This document shows, in pieces, positions 34,007 to 43,897 of a DNA stretch of 64,000 bases. Position numbers and translations under genes: made by a program. Within the stretch, counting starts at the first letter, position 1. Each line of letters begins with the position of its first letter. Source of the DNA: Vibrio porteresiae DSM 19223 (GTDB lineage Bacteria > Pseudomonadota > Gammaproteobacteria > Enterobacterales > Vibrionaceae); NCBI RefSeq assembly GCF_024347055.1, contig NZ_AP024895.1, positions 1,550,001-1,614,000 of the forward strand. The letters are read 5' to 3'. The notes under the pieces are model-generated. The model made no database searches and was not told the origin of the DNA. It worked only from the letters and a program-made list of their open reading frames with translations.

Positions 34007-35224
34007 ATGAAGCAGTCCATTCCCTCAAGGAACGATTTTGACCAATATATGATCCCCATGTATTCACCGGCTCCGTTTATTCCGGTGAAGGCACAAGGTT
34101 CCACTTTGTATGACCAAAATGGCAAAGAATACATCGACTTTGTCGGCGGTATTGCGGTAAATGCCCTAGGTCATGCCAACCCTGCTTTGCGCGAAGCGCT
34201 GATTGAGCAATCAGATAAGCTCTGGCATACCGGTAACGGTTACACTAATGAACCGGTGCTCAATCTAGCCAAACACCTTGTTGAATCGACTTTTGCCGAC
34301 AAAGTGTTTTTCTGTAACTCCGGGGCAGAAGCGAACGAAGCGGCACTGAAATTAGCGCGCCGTTACGCACGTCAGCATTTCTCAGCAGAGAAAACTGAGA
34401 TCATCGCGTTTAACAATGCCTTTCATGGGCGCACTCTGTTTACCGTTTCGACCGGCGGACAGCCTAACTACTCAAAAGATTTTGCCCCATTACCAGGCGC
34501 CATTACGCATTTGCCATTTAACGATTTGGCGGCGGTTGAAGCGGCGATTTCTGACAACACTTGCGCAGTGATTGTCGAGCCCATTCAAGGCGAGGGCGGC
34601 GTGGTTCCTGCTACTGCTGAGTTTTTGCGTGGCTTGCGCGCGCTGTGCGATAAGCATAATGCGGTGCTGATTTTTGATGAAGTGCAAACTGGTGTTGGTC
34701 GTACTGGGTATCTGTACGCTTATCAGAGTTACGGTGTCACTCCGGATATGCTGTCAACGGCAAAAGCCCTTGGTGGCGGTTTCCCGATTGGCGGCATTTT
34801 AACGACAGACAAATTTGCCAGCGCTCTGTCAGTCGGTTCTCATGGCACCACTTACGGCGGTAACCCGCTGGCGTGTGCGGTTGCTAATGCGTCGTTAAAT
34901 ATCATTGATTCACAAGAATTTCTTGCCAATGTACGTGCAAAACAGGCAACCTTTGTCGAAACATTGGAAAACATCAATCGTCGCCTGGGGATGTTTGTGG
35001 AAATCCGCAGCGCAGGACTTCTGATCGGTTGCCAATTGACCGAAGAATACGCAGGTCAAGCCAAAGCCATCAGCACTTTGTGTGCCGAGCATGGCGTGAT
35101 GACCTTAATCGCAGGGCCAAACGTGATTCGTTTTACCCCAGCACTGAACATTAGCCAGCAAGAGCTGGAAACGGGCTTGGCTCGGTTTGAGCAAGCCTTA
35201 AAGGATTACCAATCAAGGAAGTAA
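34007..35224 (+). CDS. astC: Succinylornithine (acetylornithine) transaminase
   Basis: This 405-residue class III PLP aminotransferase transfers the 5-amino group of N2-succinylornithine to 2-oxoglutarate in the arginine succinyltransferase pathway. Motifs: CNSGAEANEAALKLAR for the phosphate, IFDEVQTGVGRTG, and the PLP lysine in TAKALGGGFPIGG. It is nearly identical in plan to ArgD, but its position as first gene of the ast operon identifies the catabolic role. GAGGCACGAAG precedes the ATG. The next gene starts two bases after its stop. Confidence 0.95.
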   Translation: MKQSIPSRNDFDQYMIPMYSPAPFIPVKAQGSTLYDQNGKEYIDFVGGIAVNALGHANPALREALIEQSDKLWHTGNGYTNEPVLNLAKHLVESTFADKVFFCNSGAEANEAALKLARRYARQHFSAEKTEIIAFNNAFHGRTLFTVSTGGQPNYSKDFAPLPGAITHLPFNDLAAVEAAISDNTCAVIVEPIQGEGGVVPATAEFLRGLRALCDKHNAVLIFDEVQTGVGRTGYLYAYQSYGVTPDMLSTAKALGGGFPIGGILTTDKFASALSVGSHGTTYGGNPLACAVANASLNIIDSQEFLANVRAKQATFVETLENINRRLGMFVEIRSAGLLIGCQLTEEYAGQAKAISTLCAEHGVMTLIAGPNVIRFTPALNISQQELETGLARFEQALKDYQSRK

Positions 35225-35226
35225 AC

Positions 35227-36240
35227 ATGATCATACTGCGTCCTGCGCGTTTAAGTGATTTAAGTCAGCTAGAACGTTTAGCAAAAGAGAGTGGCACTAT
35301 GGTGTCCACATTGCCCGATAAAAAAGAGAGTTTGGTCCGTAAAATCGAACGCTCTGTGGCCTCTTTTGCGCAGGATGTCGTAACGCCCGGTGAAGAAAGC
35401 TATTTCTTTGTTTTGGAAGAGAGTTTAACTGGGCAAGTGGTTGGCACAGGTGCAATCAACGCGTTATCTGGCTATCGAACGCCTTTCTATGCGTTTCGAA
35501 ATGACATGCTGATTCACTCATCTCGCGAACTCAATGTGCATTCGCGCGTTCATGCACTCTCTTTAACTCACGACTTAAGCGATCACTCTAATCTGTGCAG
35601 TTTTTACGTGGTGGAGTCGTTACTAAAAACGCTCTATCCCGCACTGATAACCTTGGGTCGCTTACTCTATATGAGTGTTGAGCAGCAGCGTTTTACCAAC
35701 GAATGGATGGCAGTGCTTCCTGGACTGTGTGATGAGAAAGGGCGCGCGCCATTTTGGGAGCATGTGGGGCGCAAGTTTGTTGGCTTAGATTACGATGAGG
35801 TGGAGTTCCTCAACAGCACCAAAGAGGGCACGTTCATTGCGGAATTGATGCCACATTACCCATTGTATGTGCCGCTGTTTCATGAAGAAGCGCAACTGGC
35901 GATTGGTATGGTCAACCCCAAGGCCGAACTGCAGTGCAATTTGCTCAGTGGGCAAGGGTTTGAACCCGATAAATACGTCGAGATTTTTGATGGCGGGCCA
36001 ATTTTAAGTGCCACGCGCTCAACGTTAAGCGTATGGCAAGAGCATCGCCAAGCTACCTTGTCTCTGGGTGCTGTGCCAGCCGATGCTGAATTACATTTAA
36101 TTGGATTTAACACCGATAACGGCTTTGTAGCCTTTATCGCGCCTTGTCAGGTGAAAGGCGACAAGCTCAAATTAGAGAGTGCGGTTGCCAAACAAGTCGG
36201 GCTTAAGAGTAAGCTCAAGGTCTGGCATATCGCGCTTTAG
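35227..36240 (+). CDS. Arginine N-succinyltransferase, first subunit (AruF-like)
   Basis: The 337-residue protein has the AstA fold (MIILRPARLSDLSQLERLAK, LVRKIERSVASFAQ, FVGLDYDEVEFLNSTKEGTF, IAELMPHYPLYVPL). It should transfer succinyl from succinyl-CoA to the alpha-amino group of arginine. A second homologous gene follows, as in the Pseudomonas aruF-aruG pair, so the two probably form one heteromeric enzyme. It diverges from canonical AstA at several places where the downstream copy agrees, which is why I call it the alpha-type subunit. AAGGAAGTAAAC precedes the ATG. Confidence 0.87.
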   Translation: MIILRPARLSDLSQLERLAKESGTMVSTLPDKKESLVRKIERSVASFAQDVVTPGEESYFFVLEESLTGQVVGTGAINALSGYRTPFYAFRNDMLIHSSRELNVHSRVHALSLTHDLSDHSNLCSFYVVESLLKTLYPALITLGRLLYMSVEQQRFTNEWMAVLPGLCDEKGRAPFWEHVGRKFVGLDYDEVEFLNSTKEGTFIAELMPHYPLYVPLFHEEAQLAIGMVNPKAELQCNLLSGQGFEPDKYVEIFDGGPILSATRSTLSVWQEHRQATLSLGAVPADAELHLIGFNTDNGFVAFIAPCQVKGDKLKLESAVAKQVGLKSKLKVWHIAL

Positions 36241-36261
36241 CTGTAAGAAAAGGATTTTATC

Positions 36262-37296
36262 ATGATGATTATTCGCCCAGTCACTTGGGATGATAAGGAC
36301 GCATTACTAAAGTTAGCCAGCCAAGCTGGCGTGGGCTTTACGTCATTACCGGAAGACGAAGCACGTCTTATCAGTCGTTTAGAACGCACGCTCAATACAT
36401 GGCATAAAACCGCTCCATTGCCAGAGCAAGGCTATCTGTTTGTGTTGGAAGATAGCGACACCAAAGAGGTGGTTGGAGTAAGCGGCATTGAAGTCGCAGT
36501 GGGGTTAAACGAGCCTTGGTATTCATTTCGTCTTGGCACTTTGGTGCACGCCTCCAAAGAACTCAATGTCTATACTCAAATGCCAACGCTGTTTTTGAGT
36601 AACGACCACACCGGTCACAGTGAATTGTGTACGCTGTTTTTGAACGCTGATTACCGTCACAGCAAAAATGGTCACCTGCTGTCGAAAAGTCGCATGATGT
36701 TTATTGCTAACTTTCGTGAAGAATTTGGCGACAAAGTGTTTGCTGAAATGCGCGGCGTGAGTGATGAAAATGGCGAATCGCCGTTTTGGGAATCCCTCGG
36801 ACGGCACTTTTTCTCCATCGATTTTAGTCAGGCAGACTATTTAACCGGCATTGGGCAAAAGGCGTTTATCGCCGAACTGATGCCAAAGCACCCGCTCTAT
36901 GTCGATTTTCTCACTCCAGCGGCACGTGAAGTGATTGGTCAAGTGCACCCTTGCACCGTACCAGCGCGTAAGATTCTGGAAAGTGAAGGTTTTCGTTACG
37001 CCAATTATGTCGATATCTTTGATGCGGGCCCAACTCTTGAAGCGTATGTGGAAGATTTGCGCATCGTGAAGCAGAGCCAAATACGCAAAGTAGTGGTGAG
37101 CGACAATCCTATTTCAGCGCCGCAACCCTATTTGGTCAGCAACACCGAATACCAACAGTTTCGTACCACGTTAATTCATTCGCTGCCTGACGATGAGTAC
37201 ATCTATCTCACGCCAGCTGAGTGCGACGCATTGCAAGTGACCGCAGGAAGTGAGGTGCGTATCGCCTCCTTGTTTGCCAAACAGCCAGAGGTATAA
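36262..37296 (+). CDS. astA: Arginine N-succinyltransferase, second subunit (AstA/AruG-like)
   Basis: This 344-residue protein is homologous to the preceding gene and closer to canonical AstA: MIIRPVTWDDKDALLKLA, NDHTGHSELCTLFLNADYRH, SPFWESLGRHFFSIDF, IAELMPKHPLYVDFL, FRYANYVDIFDAGPTL. It catalyses the first step of arginine degradation, alone or with the preceding subunit. It is 21 bases after that gene and three bases before astD, so all are one operon. AAGGATTTTATC precedes the ATG. Confidence 0.9.
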   Translation: MMIIRPVTWDDKDALLKLASQAGVGFTSLPEDEARLISRLERTLNTWHKTAPLPEQGYLFVLEDSDTKEVVGVSGIEVAVGLNEPWYSFRLGTLVHASKELNVYTQMPTLFLSNDHTGHSELCTLFLNADYRHSKNGHLLSKSRMMFIANFREEFGDKVFAEMRGVSDENGESPFWESLGRHFFSIDFSQADYLTGIGQKAFIAELMPKHPLYVDFLTPAAREVIGQVHPCTVPARKILESEGFRYANYVDIFDAGPTLEAYVEDLRIVKQSQIRKVVVSDNPISAPQPYLVSNTEYQQFRTTLIHSLPDDEYIYLTPAECDALQVTAGSEVRIASLFAKQPEV

Positions 37297-37299
37297 AAG

Positions 37300-38787
37300 A
37301 TGAAAACATTACAACCCAATCTCTTTATTCAAGGTCAATGGCGCAGCGCTGGTGAGAGCGCGTTTGATAAAGTCAATCCGGCCAATGGCGAGCTGCTTTG
37401 GCAAGGTTTTGCAAGTTCTGATGCCAGTGTGGAACAGGCGGTAAGCGCAGCGCTCACCGCATTTAAAAGCTGGGCTAGAACCTCTTTAGAGCAGCGAGTT
37501 GAGCTAGTAAAACGTTTTGCCCAATTGGTCACTGAACATAAACAGATGCTTGGTGAAACCATTGCGAATGAGACCGGTAAACCCTTGTGGGAAGCGCTGA
37601 CCGAAGCGCAAGCCATGGCGAATAAAGTGGCGATTTCAATTGAGTCCTACCATGAACGTACGGGCAGTAAAGTGACCGAAATGGCCGGCGGCACCGCCTC
37701 GTTACGACATCGCCCACATGGGGTGATGGCAGTGTTTGGCCCGTATAATTTCCCAGGACACTTACCCAATGGGCACATTGTACCGGCGCTGATCGCGGGT
37801 AATACCGTGGTGTTTAAGCCGAGCGAATTAACCCCGATGACCGCGCAAAAAACCATTGAATTGTGGGAACAAGCGGGGCTACCCGCAGGCGTTATCAACT
37901 TGGTTCAAGGGGGAAAAGAGACGGGCGTAGCGTTAGCGCAAAGCGCGGGCATTGATGGGCTGCTGTTTACAGGCAGTGCCAATGTGGGCTATGTGTTACA
38001 TGAGCAGTTTGCGTCTCGTCCCGATAAAATTCTGGCGCTGGAAATGGGTGGTAATAACCCATTAGTGATTGATTCGTATGAAGATACGGATGCCGTAGTG
38101 AATTTGATCATTCAATCGGCGTTTATCAGTGCTGGGCAGCGTTGTACCTGTTCGCGCCGCCTGCTTGTGCCTTACGGCGAGCAAGGCGATCGCTTGATTG
38201 CACGTTTGGTTGAGGTGACCAAGCAGATTCGAGTCGGCGCTTGGACCGATGAAGTCGAGCCTTTTATGGGGCCAGTGATTTCAGCAAAAGCAGCGCAGCA
38301 GCTGCTCAATGCGCAAGCGATGTTAATTGAAAAAGGCGCTAAATCTCTGCTCACCATGACGCAGTTGGTGCCCAACACTGGTTTGTTATCTCCCGCCATT
38401 TTAGATGTCACGGATGCGAAATCTCTGCCAGATGAAGAGTATTTTGGTCCGTTACTGACCATTACGCGTTATCAAGGGCGTGAGCAAGCTATAGAAATCG
38501 CCAATAACACTCGCTTTGGTCTGTCGGCTGGGTTGGTTTCAACCGACCGCAACTTTTACGAGCAGTTTCTAATTGATGTGCGTGCCGGGATTATTAACTG
38601 GAATAAACCGTTAACGGGCGCGGCGAGTAACGCGCCTTTTGGTGGCCCAGGCGCATCCGGTAACCATCGCCCAAGTGCTTATTATGCGGCGGATTACTGT
38701 TCATGGCCGGTGGCATCACTGGAAACCGACACCGTAAGCATGCCGGAAACGGTCTCGCCGGGTTTAGATTTTTCACACACTAAGTAG
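37300..38787 (+). CDS. astD: N-succinylglutamate 5-semialdehyde dehydrogenase
   Basis: The 495-residue aldehyde dehydrogenase oxidises succinylglutamate semialdehyde with NAD. Motifs: VFGPYNFPGHLPNGHIVPAL, the cofactor loop FTGSANVGY, the general base Glu in LALEMGGNNPLV, and the catalytic Cys in SAGQRCTCSRRLL. Length and sequence are typical of AstD. GAGGTATAAAAG precedes the ATG, overlapping the end of the upstream gene. Confidence 0.96.
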   Translation: MKTLQPNLFIQGQWRSAGESAFDKVNPANGELLWQGFASSDASVEQAVSAALTAFKSWARTSLEQRVELVKRFAQLVTEHKQMLGETIANETGKPLWEALTEAQAMANKVAISIESYHERTGSKVTEMAGGTASLRHRPHGVMAVFGPYNFPGHLPNGHIVPALIAGNTVVFKPSELTPMTAQKTIELWEQAGLPAGVINLVQGGKETGVALAQSAGIDGLLFTGSANVGYVLHEQFASRPDKILALEMGGNNPLVIDSYEDTDAVVNLIIQSAFISAGQRCTCSRRLLVPYGEQGDRLIARLVEVTKQIRVGAWTDEVEPFMGPVISAKAAQQLLNAQAMLIEKGAKSLLTMTQLVPNTGLLSPAILDVTDAKSLPDEEYFGPLLTITRYQGREQAIEIANNTRFGLSAGLVSTDRNFYEQFLIDVRAGIINWNKPLTGAASNAPFGGPGASGNHRPSAYYAADYCSWPVASLETDTVSMPETVSPGLDFSHTK

Positions 38788-38795
38788 GAGTCACT

Positions 38796-40139
38796 ATGTC
38801 AGCATACGAAGTTAACTTTGATGGTCTAGTCGGTCCTACCCATAACTATGCAGGGCTCTCTTACGGTAACGTTGCATCCACCAATAACAAAAACGTGGTG
38901 GCTAACCCGAAACTGGCGGCGCTGCAAGGTTTAGACAAGATGAAAGCTTTGGCGGACATGGGCTTTAAGCAGGGGATTTTGCCTCCACAAGAGCGCCCTT
39001 GTATTGCCACATTGCGCCAACTCGGTTTTCGTGGCACTGATCAGCAAGTGATTGAACAAGCGGCCAAGCAAGCGCCGCGTTTATTGGCGAATGCCAGCTC
39101 TGCTTCATCCATGTGGGTGGCGAATGCGGCGACGGTTTCGCCATCGGCAGATACTGCAGATGGCAAGGTGCATTTTACGCCAGCTAACCTGAACAATAAG
39201 CTGCATCGCAGTATCGAACATCAGCAAACGGGTCGCGCTTTGGCAGCGATTTTTACCGATCCTGACTACTTTGCTCATCATCCAGCGTTGCCGATGCATG
39301 AATCATTAGGCGATGAAGGCGCGGCCAATCATAACCGTTTTAGCCATCATCATGGGGCTAAAGGCGTGGAGCTGTTTGTCTATGGACAGCACTATTTTTC
39401 TGATGAGCCAAAGCCAACCCAATTTCCTGCGCGGCACAGCTTAGAAGCGAGCCAAGCGATTGCGCGTTTACATGGTTTATCACCGGACAATAGCGTCTTT
39501 TTGCAGCAAAATCCCGACGTGATCGATCAAGGTGTATTTCATAACGATGTGATTGCGGTGAGTAATGGCTCGGTGTTTTTCCATCATCAAGATGCCTTTT
39601 ATCAGCAAGAGGCTGCGTTTGATGAATTGCGCCGTAAACTGGCAACGTTGGAATGCGAATTTCAGCCTATTGAAGTACCACGGGATCAAGTTTCGGTCAG
39701 CGATGCGGTACAAACCTACTTGTTTAACAGCCAGTTACTGACGAAGGCCGATGGAAAAATGATGCTGGTGGTGCCAAGTGAAGCGCGTGAACATCAAGGC
39801 GTGTGGCGGTATTTACAAGAGTTGGTGGTAACCAGCGGCGTGATTAACGAAGTTAAAGTATTTGATTTGCGTGAAAGCATGCGTAACGGTGGCGGCCCTG
39901 CGTGTCTGCGATTACGCGTCGCTTTGCAGCAGCGTGAACTCGATTCGGTGAATCCTCACGCGTTGATGAACGATCGCCAATATCAACAGTTAGTCGGGTG
40001 GGTGAACAAACATTATCGCGATCGCCTCTCTGAGCACGATCTTGCTGATCCGGCGTTGTTGGTGGAGTGTCGTACTGCGTTAGATGAGCTGACTCAAATC
40101 ATGCAACTTGGCTCTATCTATCCATTTCAGTTAGTTTGA
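38796..40139 (+). CDS. astB: N-succinylarginine dihydrolase
   Basis: The 447-residue enzyme hydrolyses succinylarginine to succinylornithine, two ammonia and CO2. It starts with the characteristic VNFDGLVGPTHNYAGLSYGN and holds RNGGGPACLRLRV near the C terminus; its His/Glu/Cys catalytic residues belong to the amidinotransferase-fold family. It is the last gene of the operon. astE (succinylglutamate desuccinylase), the final step, is not in this window. AGGAGTCACT precedes the ATG. Confidence 0.96.
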   Translation: MSAYEVNFDGLVGPTHNYAGLSYGNVASTNNKNVVANPKLAALQGLDKMKALADMGFKQGILPPQERPCIATLRQLGFRGTDQQVIEQAAKQAPRLLANASSASSMWVANAATVSPSADTADGKVHFTPANLNNKLHRSIEHQQTGRALAAIFTDPDYFAHHPALPMHESLGDEGAANHNRFSHHHGAKGVELFVYGQHYFSDEPKPTQFPARHSLEASQAIARLHGLSPDNSVFLQQNPDVIDQGVFHNDVIAVSNGSVFFHHQDAFYQQEAAFDELRRKLATLECEFQPIEVPRDQVSVSDAVQTYLFNSQLLTKADGKMMLVVPSEAREHQGVWRYLQELVVTSGVINEVKVFDLRESMRNGGGPACLRLRVALQQRELDSVNPHALMNDRQYQQLVGWVNKHYRDRLSEHDLADPALLVECRTALDELTQIMQLGSIYPFQLV

Positions 40140-40200
40140 GCGCTAGCAACGTAGCATTTTATAGCGCTTAACCTGCCGTTATTTTTTTATTTGTCATTAT

Positions 40201-40226
40201 GAGGAGCTTTGATAATGAAGCTCCTC
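40201..40226 (+). terminator. Hairpin downstream of the ast operon
   Basis: GAGGAGCTT and AAGCTCCTC are perfect nine-bp arms with an eight-base loop, about 60 bases past astB. A second smaller stem (AGCGCTA / TAGCGCT) lies at 40139-40168 and is followed by a T-rich run, so either could end the transcript. Confidence 0.55.
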
Positions 40227-40371
40227 ACGTTCTCTTGCACCATCGCCTCGCATAATGTTCGCGTTGTTCTTAGCGCTCGGTTTATTTATTATAGAGCTTA
40301 GTCAGTCTTTATCTTTATTTGTCTTTGTTATCAGGTACTAAATGGTTCTTGGTCAAGGCGAGGTTGCTCTC

Positions 40372-40914
40372 ATGAACATTATCCCTAATCACACCAGTTT
40401 CACCTTGCTTGAGCCAGGCCCAGTGGTTTTTGTCACCACTCATGATGGGAATTTTGCCAATATCATGACCATCTCGTGGAGTATGGTGATGAGTTTTGAG
40501 CCTCGCTTTGCCTTAACCACAGGCGCTTGGAACTGCTCTTATACTGCGTTGGAACAAACCAGAGAGTGCACTATCGCCATTCCCAGTGCCGAGCAAATTG
40601 ATTTGGTGGTTGGCGTCGGTACTTGCAGTGGTCGCGATACAGATAAATTCGCTAAATTTGGCTTAACTCAACTGCCGGGTCAGTATGTTAAAGCCCCTTT
40701 GATTGCCGAATGTATGGCAAACATCGAATGCAAAGTGGTAGATATTATCGAAGAGCACCACATCATCGTACTGGAAGGGTTAGCGGCTTACACAGCTGAT
40801 GATTTTACACAGCGCCAAATGTTACACGCCGTTGGCGATGGCACCTTCATTGCTGATGGTGCCAAATTGGATCGCCGCGAAGCCATGGCATCGAAACTGC
40901 CGCAAGGATGGTAA
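40372..40914 (+). CDS. Flavin reductase-like FMN-binding protein
   Basis: The 180-residue protein has the split-barrel flavin reductase fold: VVFVTTHDGNFANIMTISWSM near the N terminus, and YTALEQTRECTIAIPSAEQI and VVGVGTCSGRDTDKF in the core. It should bind FMN and may reduce flavin or an unknown substrate with NAD(P)H. The ATG at 40372 follows AAGGCGAGG at eight bases and is preferred over one ten codons upstream. It is not clearly part of the ast operon. Confidence 0.88.
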   Translation: MNIIPNHTSFTLLEPGPVVFVTTHDGNFANIMTISWSMVMSFEPRFALTTGAWNCSYTALEQTRECTIAIPSAEQIDLVVGVGTCSGRDTDKFAKFGLTQLPGQYVKAPLIAECMANIECKVVDIIEEHHIIVLEGLAAYTADDFTQRQMLHAVGDGTFIADGAKLDRREAMASKLPQGW

Positions 40915-41012
40915 ATGCCCGCTGGTGAATCACCTAGCCATGTTGTACAAGGCTAGGGTTTTAAGGCTAAGTGTTACAAGGTGCTGCTTCACAAGGTGAG
41001 GTAGCAATCGAA

Positions 41013-41900
41013 CTAACTTAAGTTCGACTCTGCCACTTCCGCTAACACAAAATCACGAAACGCTTGATTGGCGCGCGAGAGGTAACTGTCTTTGCGCCAC
41101 GCCAAACTCACGTCCACTTCAAACGCTTCGGCGAAAGGGCGCGTAATTATTTCGTCGTCGCTTTGGATAGCAACTTGCCACATGGGCGAAATCGCATAGC
41201 CGCGACGAATTACCGATTTAATCAGCGGCAACAGGTTACTAGTAAATGCTATACGAGGCTTGATATTGACTTGGCGGCTGATTTTGTCGAGCAGAATGTG
41301 GTGGTAGTAACCTTTACGCAGCAAGGCCAAATCGTGGGAAAGAAAATCCTCATAGCTGATCACATCTTTGTCCGCTAGAGGGTGATCAACCGACATACAC
41401 ACCACCATTTTCTCACGAATCAATGGGCTAGCTTCCAGCTCTGGCGTTAAGTCTTTAGTGGCAACGACGCCCAATTCCACCTCACCATCAAGCAGCAAAC
41501 GACGAATGTTGCGCGTACCGGTATCCAAAATATTCAAATCGATGTTCGGATATTGATGACGAAACGCCATTAACAAGGGCGGGAAATAATAAGAACCCAA
41601 CATGCCAGGAACCGCAATGTCCACCTGTCCTTGGTCTAATCCTTCCATCGCTTGCATTGCTAATTTTGCGTCGTGCGCCTGATTTAAAATTTGGCGTGCG
41701 TGGGGCAAAAACTCATGACCCGCCACGGTCAAGTCAATGCCGCGATCACGACGATTAAACAGTGGCAGCTTAAGTTCTTCTTCAAGCTTTTTCACGCTAC
41801 TGCTGATGGCTGGTTGCGCCAAATTGAGCGTGCGCGCTGCTGCGGAAATTGATCCCTGTTCTACGACAGTCACAAAATGGCGAAGCTGTCTTAACTCCAT
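41013..41900 (-). CDS. LysR-family transcriptional regulator
   Basis: The 295-residue regulator has the classical start MELRQLRHFVTVVEQGSISA and helix-turn-helix LNLAQPAISSSVKKLEEELK, followed by an effector domain. It is divergent from an MFS gene 170 bases away, the standard arrangement for a LysR protein and its target. Confidence 0.92.
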   Translation of the reverse strand: MELRQLRHFVTVVEQGSISAAARTLNLAQPAISSSVKKLEEELKLPLFNRRDRGIDLTVAGHEFLPHARQILNQAHDAKLAMQAMEGLDQGQVDIAVPGMLGSYYFPPLLMAFRHQYPNIDLNILDTGTRNIRRLLLDGEVELGVVATKDLTPELEASPLIREKMVVCMSVDHPLADKDVISYEDFLSHDLALLRKGYYHHILLDKISRQVNIKPRIAFTSNLLPLIKSVIRRGYAISPMWQVAIQSDDEIITRPFAEAFEVDVSLAWRKDSYLSRANQAFRDFVLAEVAESNLS

Positions 41901-42070
41901 AACAAGCGGTCCTTATCAAAAATGAGAACGATGTCAAACATTAAAATATGGGCATAAATTTTATCTATGGAACAGATAAACACAACATATTTTATTTATT
42001 GATATCGCAGGCGTACTCTACAGCTCTAAACCCGAGTCTTTTAACCCTTTGATATATGTAGTCGAGAGCA

Positions 42071-43273
42071 GTGAAAAATATTCCCCATTACAGCCGCTTT
42101 GTTATTTGTGTTTGCCTCTTTTCCGTCATTACTTTTGCAAACATTTATTGGTTACAACCTTTACTGCCTGTTTTACAACAGGATTTTAATATCACGTCTT
42201 TAGCGGCTAACTTTGCTATGTCTGCTCCTTTGTTGGGGATGGGGCTGGGTTTAGTGATTTTTGCCAGTTGGTCGGATGCTGTTGGGCGTTGCAAGATCAT
42301 GCTGGCAGGCTCAGCCATTGGTGTGTTTATCTCGTTGATTTTGCCTTTGGTCGATAACTACAGTGTGTTTATCTCGCTGCGCTTTCTCCAAGGGATGTTT
42401 TTGGCGGTTTGTCCTGCCTTAGCCGTGCCTTTGTTGGGTGAAGAACTGCGTAAAAGTTGGTTGGCTGGAGCGGTGGGTTTTTACATTGCTTCCAATACGT
42501 TAGGTGGCTTATGTAGCCGTTTGCTCGGCGGCTTTAGCTCAGAATATCTTGGCGGTTGGCAAAATGGTGGCCTAGTGATTGCGGGTTTAACCGCAGTTCT
42601 GTTGGGTTTTGTTTACTATCTACTGCCAGAGCAGCGCCATTTCAAACCGAAACCTTTAAGAATTGGTCGTTCTATTAAAGCGTTCGGTCAGCACTTAAAA
42701 CGTCCACAGCTACTGCTCATTTATTTGTTGATTGGGCTCGCTTTCGGTACGTTCGTTAACTTGTCTAACTACTTAATGATGGTGCTTAGCGACTACCCAT
42801 ACCATTTGCCTAGTGATATCCGCAGTATGATGTTCTTGACCATGTTAGGTGGCACAACCAGTTCGACTTTGGCTGGTAAATTTGCGAAAAAACACAGCCA
42901 AATTATGGGGATTGCCGTTGGTATCGGTGTGATGCTTCTCGCCAACTTCCTCATGAGCTGGGGGAGCATGTTCATGATGATCATCGGTATGGTGTTAGTG
43001 GCGTTCGGATTCTTCTTCTGCCATGCCAATGCCAGCACCTTGGTTGGCCGTAAAGCCAAAGAGAACAAAGGCAGCGCGCAAGCTCTGTACAGTTTGTTCT
43101 ACTACTCAGGCGCCAGTATCGGCGTGTTCTTCCTGGAACCTTTCTATCAAAGCATGGGTTGGCAAGGTGTCCTCGGTGCAACCCGCATGGCACTCGCACT
43201 TTGCATCGTTTGTGTCCTTCTTTACCAATGGGTTGGGGCGCACAACAAAGGTCATTCTCATGTGACGCAGTAA
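42071..43273 (+). CDS. MFS transporter (YnfM-like)
   Basis: This 400-residue permease has twelve predicted helices. The first loop ASWSDAVGRCKIMLAG is the MFS signature between helices 2 and 3. The start is a GTG at 42071 with GAGA upstream. It is divergent from the LysR gene and probably regulated by it. Similarity by eye is to the YnfM group of exporters; the substrate is unknown. Confidence 0.88.
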   Translation: MKNIPHYSRFVICVCLFSVITFANIYWLQPLLPVLQQDFNITSLAANFAMSAPLLGMGLGLVIFASWSDAVGRCKIMLAGSAIGVFISLILPLVDNYSVFISLRFLQGMFLAVCPALAVPLLGEELRKSWLAGAVGFYIASNTLGGLCSRLLGGFSSEYLGGWQNGGLVIAGLTAVLLGFVYYLLPEQRHFKPKPLRIGRSIKAFGQHLKRPQLLLIYLLIGLAFGTFVNLSNYLMMVLSDYPYHLPSDIRSMMFLTMLGGTTSSTLAGKFAKKHSQIMGIAVGIGVMLLANFLMSWGSMFMMIIGMVLVAFGFFFCHANASTLVGRKAKENKGSAQALYSLFYYSGASIGVFFLEPFYQSMGWQGVLGATRMALALCIVCVLLYQWVGAHNKGHSHVTQ

Positions 43274-43290
43274 TAATGAATCCAATCGAC

Positions 43291-43315
43291 AAAAAGCCAC
43301 TTTGAGTGGCTTTTT
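43291..43315 (+). terminator. Terminator after the MFS gene
   Basis: AAAAAGCCACT and AGTGGCTTTTT are perfect arms around a three-base loop with T tract. Confidence 0.92.
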
Positions 43316-43436
43316 GTGTTTTTAGCGTTAAGCAAGATTGCAAGTAATTGGCATATGCTATAAACTCGCCGCAATTTTTCAAAGTTAGCATGTGCTAAAC
43401 TTTTGGAAACGGTTTGGTATGAACGAGGAGCAGCTC

Positions 43437-43643
43437 ATGGCGTTTGTTTTGACATTATGTATTTTCTTGGCCGTTATTGCGTTGATGGCGATTGGTGTGA
43501 TGTTTAAGAGAAAATCAATCCAAGGGAGTTGTGGCGGTTTGTCGACCATAGGTATCGATCGCGAATGCAACTGTGAAACCACCTGTGAAAATCACAGCCA
43601 GCTTTACCAAATCCAAGAGCCTTCACAGAACAAACGTTCTTAA
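43437..43643 (+). CDS. nqrM: Na+-translocating NADH:quinone reductase maturation factor
   Basis: The 68-residue protein has one membrane helix (FVLTLCIFLAVIALMAIGVM) followed by the conserved RKSIQGSCGGLSTIGI and a cysteine cluster (ECNCETTCENH). These cysteines are thought to deliver iron to the Cys4 iron site between NqrD and NqrE. The ATG at 43437 is preceded by GAGGAG at six bases and is favoured over the ATG at 43419. In many vibrios it lies near the nqr operon; here no nqr structural gene is in view. Confidence 0.9.
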   Translation: MAFVLTLCIFLAVIALMAIGVMFKRKSIQGSCGGLSTIGIDRECNCETTCENHSQLYQIQEPSQNKRS

Positions 43644-43897
43644 CGGTTTCTGTCTGCGAGAGTGGGCCTGCCGATTCACAGGAGGCTCACTTTAAGCGGA
43701 TTTTCGTTACGCTATCTATCTCTTCATCACTTTTTTATCAAATTATTTGTGATTTTCTTTCCACTTGTAGTAACGTCTACCCCGAATCAAATTTCCTCTC
43801 AAAATCATTTATTTAGGAAAGTTGAATATACATATTTGTACACCACAAACAGGCTCTCGTGGTGGCGTTAAGGGTTTTAAGTGGTAAAGGAATTTTG

